Source: Ktedonobacter racemifer DSM 44963 (GTDB lineage: Bacteria > Chloroflexota > Ktedonobacteria > Ktedonobacterales > Ktedonobacteraceae). From it: DNA of 64,000 nucleotides. Shown one piece after another: positions 44,532 to 53,373 of this stretch. The stretch's first letter is position 1; every line of letters begins with the position of its first letter. Both the position numbers and the translations under genes were made by a program. The notes below the pieces were generated by a model, which worked only from the letters and a program-made list of their open reading frames with translations, made no database searches and had not been told where the DNA came from. The DNA lies in NCBI RefSeq assembly GCF_000178855.1, contig NZ_ADVG01000001.1:2269481-2333480 (forward strand). The letters run 5' to 3'.

Positions 44532-46148
44532 ATGTATGATCTTTGCATCCGGAATGCTCATATCGTCGATGGCACAGGCTTTCCAGCCATTCTAGGTGAT
44601 ATCGGCATCGTCGGCGAGCGTATCGTCGCGCTTGGTCCTCAGCTTGTTTCGGAGGCTCATCACGTGATTGACGCCGGAGGGCAGGTCGTCGCACCTGGCT
44701 TTATCGATGCACACACACATGATGACCTGGCGGTGCTGAGAGAGGGTGTGGTTCCGATGAAGGTCCAGCAGGGCATCACCACCGTTATAACCGGCAATTG
44801 TGGCTTCAGCCTGGCTCCTCTGGCTCCCACGCACGCGGACGCGGTGAAAAACTATTCGGCCCCTGTGCTGGGGGAGGACACGCACCCATGGAACTGGTAT
44901 ACAACGGAGGCTTTATTTGAGACGTTGCGCAATGTAGCGCTGGGGCAGCATATACGTCCCCTGTTTGGGCATGGCCCTGTGCGTGTGGCGGTCATGGGCT
45001 TTGAGCCGCGTGATGCTACGGAGCAGGAGATGACCACGCAGGAAGGGTTGGTGAGAGAAGCGATGGAGGCGGGCGCGGCCGGGATGTCCCTGGGTTTGAT
45101 GTATGTGCCCGGCATGTATACGCCCACATCTGAGCTTATACGGCTTGCCTCTGTAGTGGGCCGTTATGGCGGCGTGGTGACCTCACATATGCGTGGCGAA
45201 GGTGACCAACTTCTAAGCTCCCTTACAGAGATGCTCACCATCGCTGAGCGCGCAGAGGTTGCGGTGCATATCAGCCACCTGAAGGTAACCGGGCGCAATA
45301 ACTGGGGCAGTATTCAGCGGGCATTGAATCTTATTTCGGATGCACATACACGCGGTCTGGATGTGACCATCGATGTCTATCCATACAACGCAGGATCAAC
45401 GCTGGGCACGCAACTTCTCCCACCCTGGTTGCAAGAAGGCGGCCTCGCAACAATGCTCAAGCGACTACGCGAGCCAGAGACGCAGCGCCAGGTCTGTCGT
45501 GATTTCGCGCGTGGTATTGAGGGCTGGGAGAACCAGGTTGGCGCGAACGGCTGGGATCGTGTGTTTGTCTCAGCGGTGCGCAAGGAGCGTTTGCGGTCGC
45601 TTGAGGGCTTGAACCTGGTCGAAGTAGCTGAAATCCTGGGTATGGCACCGGAAGAGGCCTTCTTTCACCTGATCGTAGAAGAGCAGGGGCAGATGACGAT
45701 TCTCATCTTCCATATGGATGAACGTGATGTAGACGAGGTGGTGCGAGCACCCTTCTCGATGATTGGCTCGGATGGTTTGCCTCTTCGCTCGGGACGTCCT
45801 CACCCTAGACTGTATGGCACCTTTCCCCGTTTTTTTAAGCGCTACGTCCGCGAGACGCGGAGCCTGGCTTTGGAAGAGGCTGTACGCAAGGTGACGGCTC
45901 TGCCCGCGGAGCGTTTTCGTCTTGCGGATCGCGGTATGATTGCAGTGGGCAAGATCGCCGATCTCGTGATCTTTGATCCCGAAACCATTAGTGATCTCGC
46001 TACCTATGAGCAGCCCCGTGTATATCCTGAGGGGATTTCGGCCGTTATTGTCTCAGGTCAGATCGTTGTGCGAGAAAAGCAGCTCACGCCGCAGCGACCT
46101 GGACAGTTGATAGCGCCAGCTCATGGAGAAACATACGTCGTGGAATAG
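44532..46148 (+). CDS. N-acyl-D-amino-acid deacylase (D-aminoacylase)
   Basis: The 538-residue amidohydrolase removes the acyl group from N-acyl-D-amino acids. It has PGFIDAHTHDD as metal site, the family-typical GITTVITGNCGFSLAP, VVTSHMRGEGD and VAVHISHLKVTGRNNWG (metal lysine/histidines) and GSDGLPLRSGRPHPRLYGTF near 415. The length and motifs match D-aminoacylases rather than dihydropyrimidinases. The downstream PLP enzyme starts 19 bp after its stop, giving a D-amino-acid operon. Confidence 0.9.
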   Translation: MYDLCIRNAHIVDGTGFPAILGDIGIVGERIVALGPQLVSEAHHVIDAGGQVVAPGFIDAHTHDDLAVLREGVVPMKVQQGITTVITGNCGFSLAPLAPTHADAVKNYSAPVLGEDTHPWNWYTTEALFETLRNVALGQHIRPLFGHGPVRVAVMGFEPRDATEQEMTTQEGLVREAMEAGAAGMSLGLMYVPGMYTPTSELIRLASVVGRYGGVVTSHMRGEGDQLLSSLTEMLTIAERAEVAVHISHLKVTGRNNWGSIQRALNLISDAHTRGLDVTIDVYPYNAGSTLGTQLLPPWLQEGGLATMLKRLREPETQRQVCRDFARGIEGWENQVGANGWDRVFVSAVRKERLRSLEGLNLVEVAEILGMAPEEAFFHLIVEEQGQMTILIFHMDERDVDEVVRAPFSMIGSDGLPLRSGRPHPRLYGTFPRFFKRYVRETRSLALEEAVRKVTALPAERFRLADRGMIAVGKIADLVIFDPETISDLATYEQPRVYPEGISAVIVSGQIVVREKQLTPQRPGQLIAPAHGETYVVE

Positions 46149-46167
46149 TATCAGGAAGGAGACGTGG

Positions 46168-47280
46168 ATGTCGATGATTGGTCGCTCTCTCACAGAGGTG
46201 GATACACCAGCTTTGCTTGTCGACCTTGCGCGATTAGAGAAGAATATCCGCCGCTATGCCGATAGCGCCGCGAAGGCCAGGGTACGTTTGCGGCCCCATA
46301 TCAAGACGCATAAAACGTTAGAAATCGCAAAGATGCAACTACAAGCGGGGGCGGGAGGAATTACCGCGGCCAAATTAGGCGAGGCAGAAGTCTTCGCCGA
46401 GGCAGGCATCGAGGATATCTTTGTCGCATACCCCATCATTGGACCTGAAAAAGCGCTGCGCGCGGCGCGACTGGCTCAACATTGTCGCCTGATTGTGGGT
46501 GTTGAGAGCGAGAAAGGAGTGCAACAACTCTCTGAGGCCGCCAGTCAGATTGGTTCCACGCTCCTGGTACGCGTAGAGATCGACTCAGGCCTGGGTCGTA
46601 CGGGAGTGGGGCAGGAGGCCGCAGGAAAGCTGTGTCGCCAGGTGCTGGATGCTCCAGGTTTAAGCCTGGATGGCATTTTTACCTTTCGCGGAGCCTCTTT
46701 CCCCGAGGCGTCCAGTAGAGATCCACAGATCTTAGGCCGGCTGGAGGGAGAGATGATGGTTGCGATCGCTGAACGGCTGCGTCGTGCTGGTATCCCGATT
46801 CAAGAGATCAGTGTGGGTTCAACGCCAACCGCGACATCGGCCGCCGAGGTACCAGGCATAACCGAGGTGCGTCCGGGAACCTACGTCTTTTTTGACCGCA
46901 TGACCACGCAAGTGGGAACGAGCGCACCAGATGAGCTCGCGCTCTCCATTCTGGCAACAGTGGTTAGCCGTCCGGCACCCGACCTGGCGATCATCGATGC
47001 CGGGTCAAAAACCTTTTGTGGCGATGTCATCCCCGCCAATGTAGGCTTAGAGGGATATGGCGCCACAATAGACGGTCAGAACGGGGTGGTGATTCGTATG
47101 AACGAGGAGCACGGAACAGTACGCCTTGCTCCAGGTTTTAGCCCTGAAATTGGCGACAAACTATTGTTTTTCCCAAATCACGTTTGTACGACGGTCAATC
47201 TGTCGGATGAAGTCCTTGTGACACATGGAGAGGTTGTCAAGGCTATTTGGCGCGTTGCGGCACGTGGGCGAAGGCAGTAA
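46168..47280 (+). CDS. D-threonine aldolase / D-serine dehydratase-like PLP enzyme
   Basis: The 370-residue fold-type III (alanine racemase-like) enzyme starts with TEVDTPALLVDL. The PLP lysine lies in RPHIKTHKT, GSTPTATSA contributes to phosphate binding, and the C-terminal FFPNHVCTTVNL supplies the zinc-binding His and Cys of the D-serine dehydratase/D-threonine aldolase group. It would cleave D-threonine-type substrates or dehydrate D-serine. AGGAAGGAG lies before the ATG at 46168. It follows the D-aminoacylase gene and precedes, beyond a TnpB-like gene, ridA. Confidence 0.9.
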   Translation: MSMIGRSLTEVDTPALLVDLARLEKNIRRYADSAAKARVRLRPHIKTHKTLEIAKMQLQAGAGGITAAKLGEAEVFAEAGIEDIFVAYPIIGPEKALRAARLAQHCRLIVGVESEKGVQQLSEAASQIGSTLLVRVEIDSGLGRTGVGQEAAGKLCRQVLDAPGLSLDGIFTFRGASFPEASSRDPQILGRLEGEMMVAIAERLRRAGIPIQEISVGSTPTATSAAEVPGITEVRPGTYVFFDRMTTQVGTSAPDELALSILATVVSRPAPDLAIIDAGSKTFCGDVIPANVGLEGYGATIDGQNGVVIRMNEEHGTVRLAPGFSPEIGDKLLFFPNHVCTTVNLSDEVLVTHGEVVKAIWRVAARGRRQ

Positions 47281-47372
47281 CAAAAACACTGGTTTCCACT
47301 CCCGCCTGAAAAGAAGGCAACATTGAAGGGTACCCTTTGGAGAGACCGTCTTACAGAGAACGGCCCAGAAAG

Positions 47373-47394
47373 CCCCGCTCTTTCTAAGGCGGGG
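47373..47394 (+). repeat. Solitary IS605-type end hairpin in a 470-bp gene-free stretch
   Basis: CCCCGC, a 10-nt loop and GCGGGG form a hairpin much like the right end at 9380-9400. The stretch 47281-47750 has no intact gene. It also holds a possible HTH remnant (a TVRRRVTGRSLP-like stretch near 47600 after one frameshift), so it may be debris of the mobile element carrying the next gene. Confidence 0.45.
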
Positions 47395-47750
47395 ATGAAT
47401 GGGCGTTCCTTTCGGGCTGGGTGGGTGGAGAGGAAGCATCGCTCTTCTTTCGCACTGTGTTCTCCACAGGATGAAGAAAGGTCATCGTCTTCTCTTGTCT
47501 CACGCTTGCGCGCGAAGCTCATGGAAGTCAGAGCGCCGGATATGGTATCCTCCTCTTCGACCTCACGTAAGAGCACGGAGTTGCTTCTCACGAAGCCATT
47601 TCCGAACGGTACGTCGTCGAGTGACCGGAAGAAGCCTGCCCAACTGGAATAGCTGTGTAGGCATGTGAACGTGGAGAAAGACACCAGGGGCGGGCAGCAG
47701 TCCCCTCACTTTCTTGAAGAGATACTCTGCATTGGAAGGCAACGCACGTC

Positions 47751-49322
47751 ATGAAGCGAACAAAAACACCGACCTTTCTTCTCGAGCTCCCTCTCCAGGT
47801 CGATTGGAGCCAGGAACGCCAGGTACGTGCGCACCTGGAAGCGGCTCGGTGCCTCTACAACGCTCTGCTTGCTGAAGCCATGAAGCGGCTCCGATGCATG
47901 CGCAATGATCCGGCATGGAACAAGGCGCGGGCTCTCCCTCACTCAAAAAAGCAGGAACGCGCACAAGCGTTCTCTGCCCTACGCAAGAAGTATCACTTCT
48001 CGGAATACGAGCTGCACGAGTATGCCAAGCTTGCCCGTGTTTCCTGGATCGTCGACCACATTGAGAGCACGATGGCTCAAACCCTTGCGACTCGCGCCTA
48101 TCAGGCGGTCAATCGGGTCTGTGTTGGGAAAGCCAAACGCGTACGCTTCCGCAGCAAGGGACGTGGCATCGATAGCGTGGAGGGCAAACGCAACGATGTC
48201 GGCATGCGCTTCGTGCTGGACCCCAATGCGGGCGATGGCGGCTTCCTGATCTGGAACAAAGAGGTCATCCCAGCCATCATCGACTGGCGAGACCCAGTGG
48301 TGCAGCATGGCATGCGCCACCCCATCAAGTATGTGCGCCTGGTTCGCCGCAAAGCTTCCTCACCACAGGCACAGGGAGCCGATAAAGACAGCAATCGTTA
48401 TTACGTGCAACTGGTTTTAGAGGGCCATGCCTTCGTCAAACCGAAGCATGAGGAGGGAGGCAAAGACACGATTGGCCTGGATATTGGCCCATCGACCCTC
48501 GCTCTTGTCCCTCGTCGAGCAAAGGCGGACCTGGTCACGTTCTGCCAGGAGCTTTCCCCCAATGCCAGCAAAAAACGCCGGTTGCAGCGCAAGATGGAGC
48601 GGCAAAGACGCGCCAATAATCCCGACAATTACGACGAAAAGGGACGTGTAAAAAAAGGTCGCCGAACCTGGAAAGAGAGTAAGCGATACCAGGCGAGCAG
48701 ACGACAACACGCCACGACCGAAAGAAGGCTGGCTGCTCACCGCAAGAGTCTGCATGGCAATCTGGCTCATCGCATCGCTTCGGTGGGGAACACGATCACC
48801 ATAGAGAAAACATCGTTCAAAGGATGGCAGAAGCAGTATGGTCGGAGCATCGGACTTCGTGCCCCAGGGATCTTTCTAGCGCATTTGACTCGCATAGTTG
48901 CAAAAACTGGCGGCACCCTGCACGAAGTTTCAGCCTACCAGACCAGACTGTCTCAATATTGCCAGAAGTCGGGGCAGTATCACAAGAAGCCACGATCTGA
49001 GCGTTGGCATCGTTGTGAGTGCGGGTTGGGACCAGTGCAGCGTGATCTGTATTCGGCCTTCCTGATTGCCCACCTGGAACCTGAGCAAACAACACCCTCC
49101 ATCACCCAGCACGTCTGGGAAGGTGCGGAGCCGCGCCTGCAAGCCGTGATGGAGGAGCTTCAACAACGTGCGAATGAGGGGCAGCCCTTGCCCCGAAGCA
49201 TGGGCTTAGTGGCTCGACGCAAAAGCGGAGCTGCCCGTGCCGGAGCGCGTCGGCTGAAAAGTCCTGCCTATCTCCACCAAGAGCCGGTTTCTCCTTCGGG
49301 AGAGGCCGGAAACGGTGGGTGA
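47751..49322 (+). CDS. Divergent TnpB-like RuvC nuclease
   Basis: The 523-residue protein is larger than the other TnpB proteins here. It has RuvC-I GLDIGPSTLALV near 245, RuvC-II ITIEKTSFKGWQKQYGRS near 348 and RuvC-III VQRDLYSAFLIAHL near 430, so all three acidic residues are present. The zinc finger is altered: YCQKSGQYHKK ... RWHRCECG replaces the usual CxxC pairs. A long lysine/arginine-rich bridge (about 275-330) precedes RuvC-II. The C-terminal ~90 residues are an extra basic tail. There is no adjacent transposase. It separates the D-threonine aldolase and ridA genes. An RNA-guided nuclease function is inferred, and a role outside transposition is possible. Confidence 0.8.
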   Translation: MKRTKTPTFLLELPLQVDWSQERQVRAHLEAARCLYNALLAEAMKRLRCMRNDPAWNKARALPHSKKQERAQAFSALRKKYHFSEYELHEYAKLARVSWIVDHIESTMAQTLATRAYQAVNRVCVGKAKRVRFRSKGRGIDSVEGKRNDVGMRFVLDPNAGDGGFLIWNKEVIPAIIDWRDPVVQHGMRHPIKYVRLVRRKASSPQAQGADKDSNRYYVQLVLEGHAFVKPKHEEGGKDTIGLDIGPSTLALVPRRAKADLVTFCQELSPNASKKRRLQRKMERQRRANNPDNYDEKGRVKKGRRTWKESKRYQASRRQHATTERRLAAHRKSLHGNLAHRIASVGNTITIEKTSFKGWQKQYGRSIGLRAPGIFLAHLTRIVAKTGGTLHEVSAYQTRLSQYCQKSGQYHKKPRSERWHRCECGLGPVQRDLYSAFLIAHLEPEQTTPSITQHVWEGAEPRLQAVMEELQQRANEGQPLPRSMGLVARRKSGAARAGARRLKSPAYLHQEPVSPSGEAGNGG

Positions 49323-49360
49323 GGAACAGGAACCTCCGTGCATGTATGCCGGAGAGGCCT
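49270..49360 (+). ncRNA. Candidate guide-RNA scaffold/right end of the TnpB-like gene
   Basis: The coding 3' end folds into an 11-bp hairpin with a C(TTCG)G tetraloop (49284-49309). It is followed, past the stop codon, by a second hairpin built on CTCCG/CGGAG and GCAT/ATGC (49334-49354). Known TnpB guide RNAs overlap the gene 3' end and finish at the element's right end, so this is where one would be expected. No expression evidence is available. Confidence 0.4.
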
Positions 49361-49412
49361 CAGTTGCCTGCTTATCTCTATTTATAGCAAGAACTAGGAA
49401 AGGAAGCATACG

Positions 49413-49871
49413 ATGTCTTTTGAAGAACGAGTAAAAGAATTAGGTCTCACCATGCCGGAACTGCCTAAGCCGGCCTTTAGCTATGTTCCCGCCGTTCAGG
49501 TGGGCAAACTTGTTTTTGCCTCTGGTCAGACCCCGACTGTGGCGGGAAAGTTGACAATACAAGGCAAATTGGGGCGCGAGGTCTCGATTGAGCAGGGACA
49601 GGAGGCAGCCCGCCAGGCGGTGCTCAACTGCCTGGCCGAGGTACGTGGCTTGACGGGTTCGCTGGATGCTATAGTGCGCATTGTCAAGCTGAATGGGTAT
49701 GTCGCCTCGGCGGAGGGCTTTACGGAACAGCCACGCGTCATCAACGGTGCCTCTACCCTTCTTGAAGAAATCTTTGGGAAGACGGGAAAACATGCCCGTG
49801 CGGCTCTTGGCGTCGCGGAACTACCTGCTGGCGCCCCAGTCGAAGTGGAAATGGTCGTCGAGGTCCGCTAA
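49413..49871 (+). CDS. RidA/YjgF-family enamine/imine deaminase
   Basis: The 152-residue protein has the RidA trimeric fold motifs VGKLVFASGQTP and a C-terminal RAALGVAELPAGAPVEVEM, belonging to the longer RidA-like subgroup with an N-terminal extension (RVKELGLTMPELPKP). The catalytic arginine region is RAALGVAELP. It hydrolyses reactive enamines such as 2-aminoacrylate, which D-serine dehydratase would release, so its place after the PLP enzyme is meaningful. AGGAAAGGAAG precedes the ATG. Confidence 0.88.
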   Translation: MSFEERVKELGLTMPELPKPAFSYVPAVQVGKLVFASGQTPTVAGKLTIQGKLGREVSIEQGQEAARQAVLNCLAEVRGLTGSLDAIVRIVKLNGYVASAEGFTEQPRVINGASTLLEEIFGKTGKHARAALGVAELPAGAPVEVEMVVEVR

Positions 49872-49899
49872 TACCTGGTGGGTTGGGCGCTCTCTAAAT

Positions 49900-49942
49900 G
49901 TGAGTACGCACGCTCAAGCTTTTCTTGAGCGTGCGTACTCAC
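49900..49942 (+). terminator. Hairpin terminator-like (19-bp arms, 5-nt loop) after ridA
   Basis: Perfect arms 49900-49918 and 49924-49942 surround a loop of CTTTT. It lies 28 bp past the ridA stop. There is no T-tract after the stem. The gene-free stretch 49872-50207 contains nothing else recognisable. Confidence 0.7.
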
Positions 49943-50207
49943 GCTAGGCAATTGTTATTCATCACAATATATGACACTATTTCTTTCAAAAATCACCTCG
50001 CCTTATCAGGCTTTAGGGCAACCTGATATAGTTGCATACCTGGCCAGTACCTTTGCGGCTAGTGATAACAACTTGAGTAGGTTCTTGAGAGAAAATACAT
50101 CGAAACCTCACAAGCAACTATGCTACAATAAAAGCTCTACAAAGCGCATTCTGAGAGGACATGGTGCTTTCTTTTCCCAACAAAAGGCAGCTACGTGGAG
50201 AATAATC

Positions 50208-50876
50208 TTGACTACAACTAGTAATGGCACGCAGAATACAGCACAGAAACTGTCTCTCTGGGCTGATATTCTACTTACCCGTGCCAACAATGGCCTGCAT
50301 TTTGCCTCCAACATCTACGACCAGGAACACTACCACAAGGTACGCGAGGTTGCGCTAGAACTGCTGGCACTTGCCTCCGCAAAATCGGTAGAAGATTTTG
50401 AGCCATTACACGCTGACCTTTTCGCGCATCGCGCGCCCATTCCGGTGAGTGACGCCGCGATTATCGATGAGCAAGGGCGCATTCTACTGATTCGTCGGGC
50501 CGATAATTTGCGCTGGGCTATACCGGGTGGTGGATTAGATGTGGGAGAAACTCCGGCTCAGGGTGCGGTTCGCGAGGCACTGGAGGAAACTGGTCTGGCC
50601 TGCGAGCCTGTCGCCCTGGTCGGAGTACATGACTCTCGTCTCTGCGGCACAGTATCAAATGCTCAACTCTACCACTTCCTCTTTCTCTGTCGTCTCAAAC
50701 CCGGCGTTGAGCGCGTTGATCCTCCCTCGCACTCCAATGAGATAAAAGAAATGGGCTGGTTCGCCGAGGATGTTTTGCCTGATGATCTTGATCCGGGTCA
50801 TGCGGCGCGTATCCCGGAAGCGTTTCGCGTCTGGCATGGTGACTCCCAGGCATATTTTGATGCTCACGGCTCGTAA
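50208..50876 (+). CDS. NUDIX hydrolase with N-terminal helical domain
   Basis: The 222-residue protein has a helical N-terminal domain (WADILLTRANNGLHFASN, YHKVREVALELLALAS) of the Nudix_N_2 type. A NUDIX core with the box G-x5-E-x7-REALEETG follows (GETPAQGAVREALEETG, near residue 110). It hydrolyses a nucleoside diphosphate linked to another moiety; the substrate is unknown. The start is taken as TTG at 50208, because GTGGAG lies 7 bp upstream and the longer open frame lacks family similarity. Confidence 0.85.
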   Translation: MTTTSNGTQNTAQKLSLWADILLTRANNGLHFASNIYDQEHYHKVREVALELLALASAKSVEDFEPLHADLFAHRAPIPVSDAAIIDEQGRILLIRRADNLRWAIPGGGLDVGETPAQGAVREALEETGLACEPVALVGVHDSRLCGTVSNAQLYHFLFLCRLKPGVERVDPPSHSNEIKEMGWFAEDVLPDDLDPGHAARIPEAFRVWHGDSQAYFDAHGS

Positions 50877-51126
50877 AATAAATCACTTTGCATCTGCTCC
50901 CCCCTCAATAGAATGGAACGATCCCTGAGCTGAGGTAGACCAATAACGATGTTTCCTGAGAAATCGCAAGAAAGGAGAAGTTTTGCCTCTCCACCTCTGC
51001 TATACTGATTGTCTGTGCGGAAAGAGCGGAAACGTCAGGGCGAAGGATTGCTGGCATCAAGGCACAAACACCTCCTGGTTGCAAGCTACGGCCATCACTA
51101 TTCTAGCAATATAAGAGGGAGCTTCT

Positions 51127-53373
51127 ATGACCATATCTCAAGAATATATTGAAATTCGTGGCGCACGCGAGAACAACCTCCAAGAGGTCTCGTTACGGCT
51201 ACCCAAGCGCAAAATCATCATCTTTACCGGTGTGTCTGGCTCAGGAAAATCATCCGTGGTATTTGACACCATTGCTCAAGAAGCGCAACGACTCTTATTT
51301 GAGAATTTTAGTATGTTCATTCGCAACTTTCTGCCGCGCTATCCCCTCCCGGACGCCGATGCGATTGAGAATCTGAGCATGGCCGTGATTGTGGACCAGA
51401 AACGCCTGGGGGGTGGATCGCACTCGACAGTAGGAACGGTCACCGACATTGCGCCTGTGTTGCGCCTGCTCTTTTCGCGCATCGGTACACCACACGTTGG
51501 CTATGCCAATGCGTTTTCCTTCAACGACCCTCAAGGCATGTGCCTGGAGTGTAACGGTCTTGGCCGCAAGATAGGCGTGGACCCGGAGGCGCTCATTGAC
51601 ACAACCAGGTCATTGAATGAGGGTGCTGTCATCGCCCCGGGATTGGCTAGCTGGGAGCGCGATCTCTATATTCGCTCTGGCTTATTTGACAATGACAAGA
51701 AACTGGCCAATTACACGGCTGAAGAAATGGACCTGCTACTCAAAAGCGAGCCGAGGAAGTATAAGCTGGACATTGGCAACAAGGAGATGAATGCGACATA
51801 CGAAGGCTTAATTTTCAAATTTAACCGTAAATTTATTAAAAGAGATATTCAAACCCTCTCCGAGCGCACCCGGCAGCAGGTTGAGCCTTTCTTGAAACTT
51901 GGTCCTTGCCCGCTTTGTAAGGGTGCCCGTCTCAATCAAGCGGCACTGAGTTGCAAGATCAATGGGTATACGATTGCCGAGTGCTCAGCGATGGAGATTG
52001 GTGAGCTGGTAGGAGTGATACAGACCATCGAAGAGCCGGAGGCAGCACCTGTCATCCGAACGCTAACGCAACGGTTGCAGCACCTGGTGGATATTGGTCT
52101 GGAGTATCTGAGCCTGGATCGCCCAACTGACACTCTCTCTGGCGGTGAATCACAGCGTGTGAAGATGGTCAAGCACCTCAACGGGAGCCTGGCGGATGTC
52201 ATGTATATTTTTGACGAACCCAGTGTCGGCTTACACCCACGCGATGTTCACCGTTTGAACGAGCAACTGGAGAACTTACGAGATAAAGGCAATACGGTGA
52301 TCGTGGTAGAGCATGACCCCGATGTCATGAAAATCGCGGATTACCTTGTGGATATGGGACCGCGCGCTGGGAGCGAAGGTGGTCAGGTAGTGTATGATGG
52401 CGACTTTGCTGGCCTGCTCAAAGCAGACACGCTCACTGGCAACCATTTGCAGTTTCAAAGGCCGCTCAAGGAGACGTTCCGGCAACCCCGTGGAACTCTA
52501 CCGATTGTCCACGCCAGAGCGAATAATCTGAAGGATGTCAGTGTAGATATTCCCGCCGGCATCTTAACGGTCGTTACTGGCGTGGCTGGTTCGGGCAAGA
52601 GTTCGTTGATCAATGAGGCATTCCTCCGCCAGCATCCTGAGGCCGTGGTGATTGACCAATCACCAGTAGGCATCTCCAGCCGCTCCAATCCGGCTACCTA
52701 TACCGGCATCATGGATGATGTGCGCAAAGCCTTTGCGGCGGTCAACCGCGTTGACGCTGGTCTGTTCAGTTTCAACTCGAAGGGAGCCTGCCCCAATTGC
52801 AAAGGACTCGGTGTTACCTACAACGATCTGGGCTTTCTTGAGGGGGTCAAACTTCCCTGCGAGGTGTGTGGCGGGAAGCGCTTTAAGGACGAAGTGCTGG
52901 GCTATACCTTCAATGGGAAATCCATTACGGATGTCCTGGGCATGACCATCCAGCAGGCACTCGCGTTTTTCACAATCAAAGATGTGCAGTCAAAGCTCCA
53001 GGCGATGAGCGATGTTGGATTAGACTATCTGACCCTCGGTCAGCCCTTGAGCACCCTCTCTGGCGGCGAATGCCAGCGATTGAAGTTGGCCAGCGAACTC
53101 CATAAGCAAGGCAGTATCTACGTTATGGATGAGCCAACGACCGGGCTGCACTTATCGGATATTGGGCACCTGCTTACCATTATGAACCGGCTGGTCGATG
53201 GTGGCAATACCGTAATTGTGATTGAACACCATCTGGATGTGATTCGCAATGCCGATTGGATCATTGACATGGGTCCTGAGGGTGGCAATAAGGGAGGCTC
53301 AGTCATCTTCGAGGGCACGCCACGAGATTTGCTCGATGCGACGCATTCGCTGACAAGCCAGTATTTGCGCTAG
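51127..53373 (+). CDS. UvrA-like ABC ATPase lacking the UvrB-binding domain
   Basis: The 748-residue protein has two UvrA-type ATPase halves: Walker A GVSGSGKSSV near 37 and GVAGSGKSSL near 485, with signatures LSGGESQRVKMV near 339 and LSGGECQRLKLA near 645. Zinc fingers are CLECNGLG, CPLCKGARL and CPNCKGLG ... CEVCGGKRF. The sequence runs from STVGTVTDIAPVLRLLFSRIG directly to FSFNDPQG, so the ~120-residue UvrB-binding insert of true UvrA is missing and the protein is about 200 residues short. Such UvrA2/DrrC-like paralogues are linked with drug or DNA-damage tolerance. It is not the main excision-repair UvrA. Confidence 0.9.
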   Translation: MTISQEYIEIRGARENNLQEVSLRLPKRKIIIFTGVSGSGKSSVVFDTIAQEAQRLLFENFSMFIRNFLPRYPLPDADAIENLSMAVIVDQKRLGGGSHSTVGTVTDIAPVLRLLFSRIGTPHVGYANAFSFNDPQGMCLECNGLGRKIGVDPEALIDTTRSLNEGAVIAPGLASWERDLYIRSGLFDNDKKLANYTAEEMDLLLKSEPRKYKLDIGNKEMNATYEGLIFKFNRKFIKRDIQTLSERTRQQVEPFLKLGPCPLCKGARLNQAALSCKINGYTIAECSAMEIGELVGVIQTIEEPEAAPVIRTLTQRLQHLVDIGLEYLSLDRPTDTLSGGESQRVKMVKHLNGSLADVMYIFDEPSVGLHPRDVHRLNEQLENLRDKGNTVIVVEHDPDVMKIADYLVDMGPRAGSEGGQVVYDGDFAGLLKADTLTGNHLQFQRPLKETFRQPRGTLPIVHARANNLKDVSVDIPAGILTVVTGVAGSGKSSLINEAFLRQHPEAVVIDQSPVGISSRSNPATYTGIMDDVRKAFAAVNRVDAGLFSFNSKGACPNCKGLGVTYNDLGFLEGVKLPCEVCGGKRFKDEVLGYTFNGKSITDVLGMTIQQALAFFTIKDVQSKLQAMSDVGLDYLTLGQPLSTLSGGECQRLKLASELHKQGSIYVMDEPTTGLHLSDIGHLLTIMNRLVDGGNTVIVIEHHLDVIRNADWIIDMGPEGGNKGGSVIFEGTPRDLLDATHSLTSQYLR

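Noticed and set aside
47178..47684. Minus-strand open frame of 168 codons overlapping the PLP enzyme end
   Set aside because: It runs antisense through a clear enzyme gene and through the GC-rich hairpin, has no family resemblance and no ribosome binding site.
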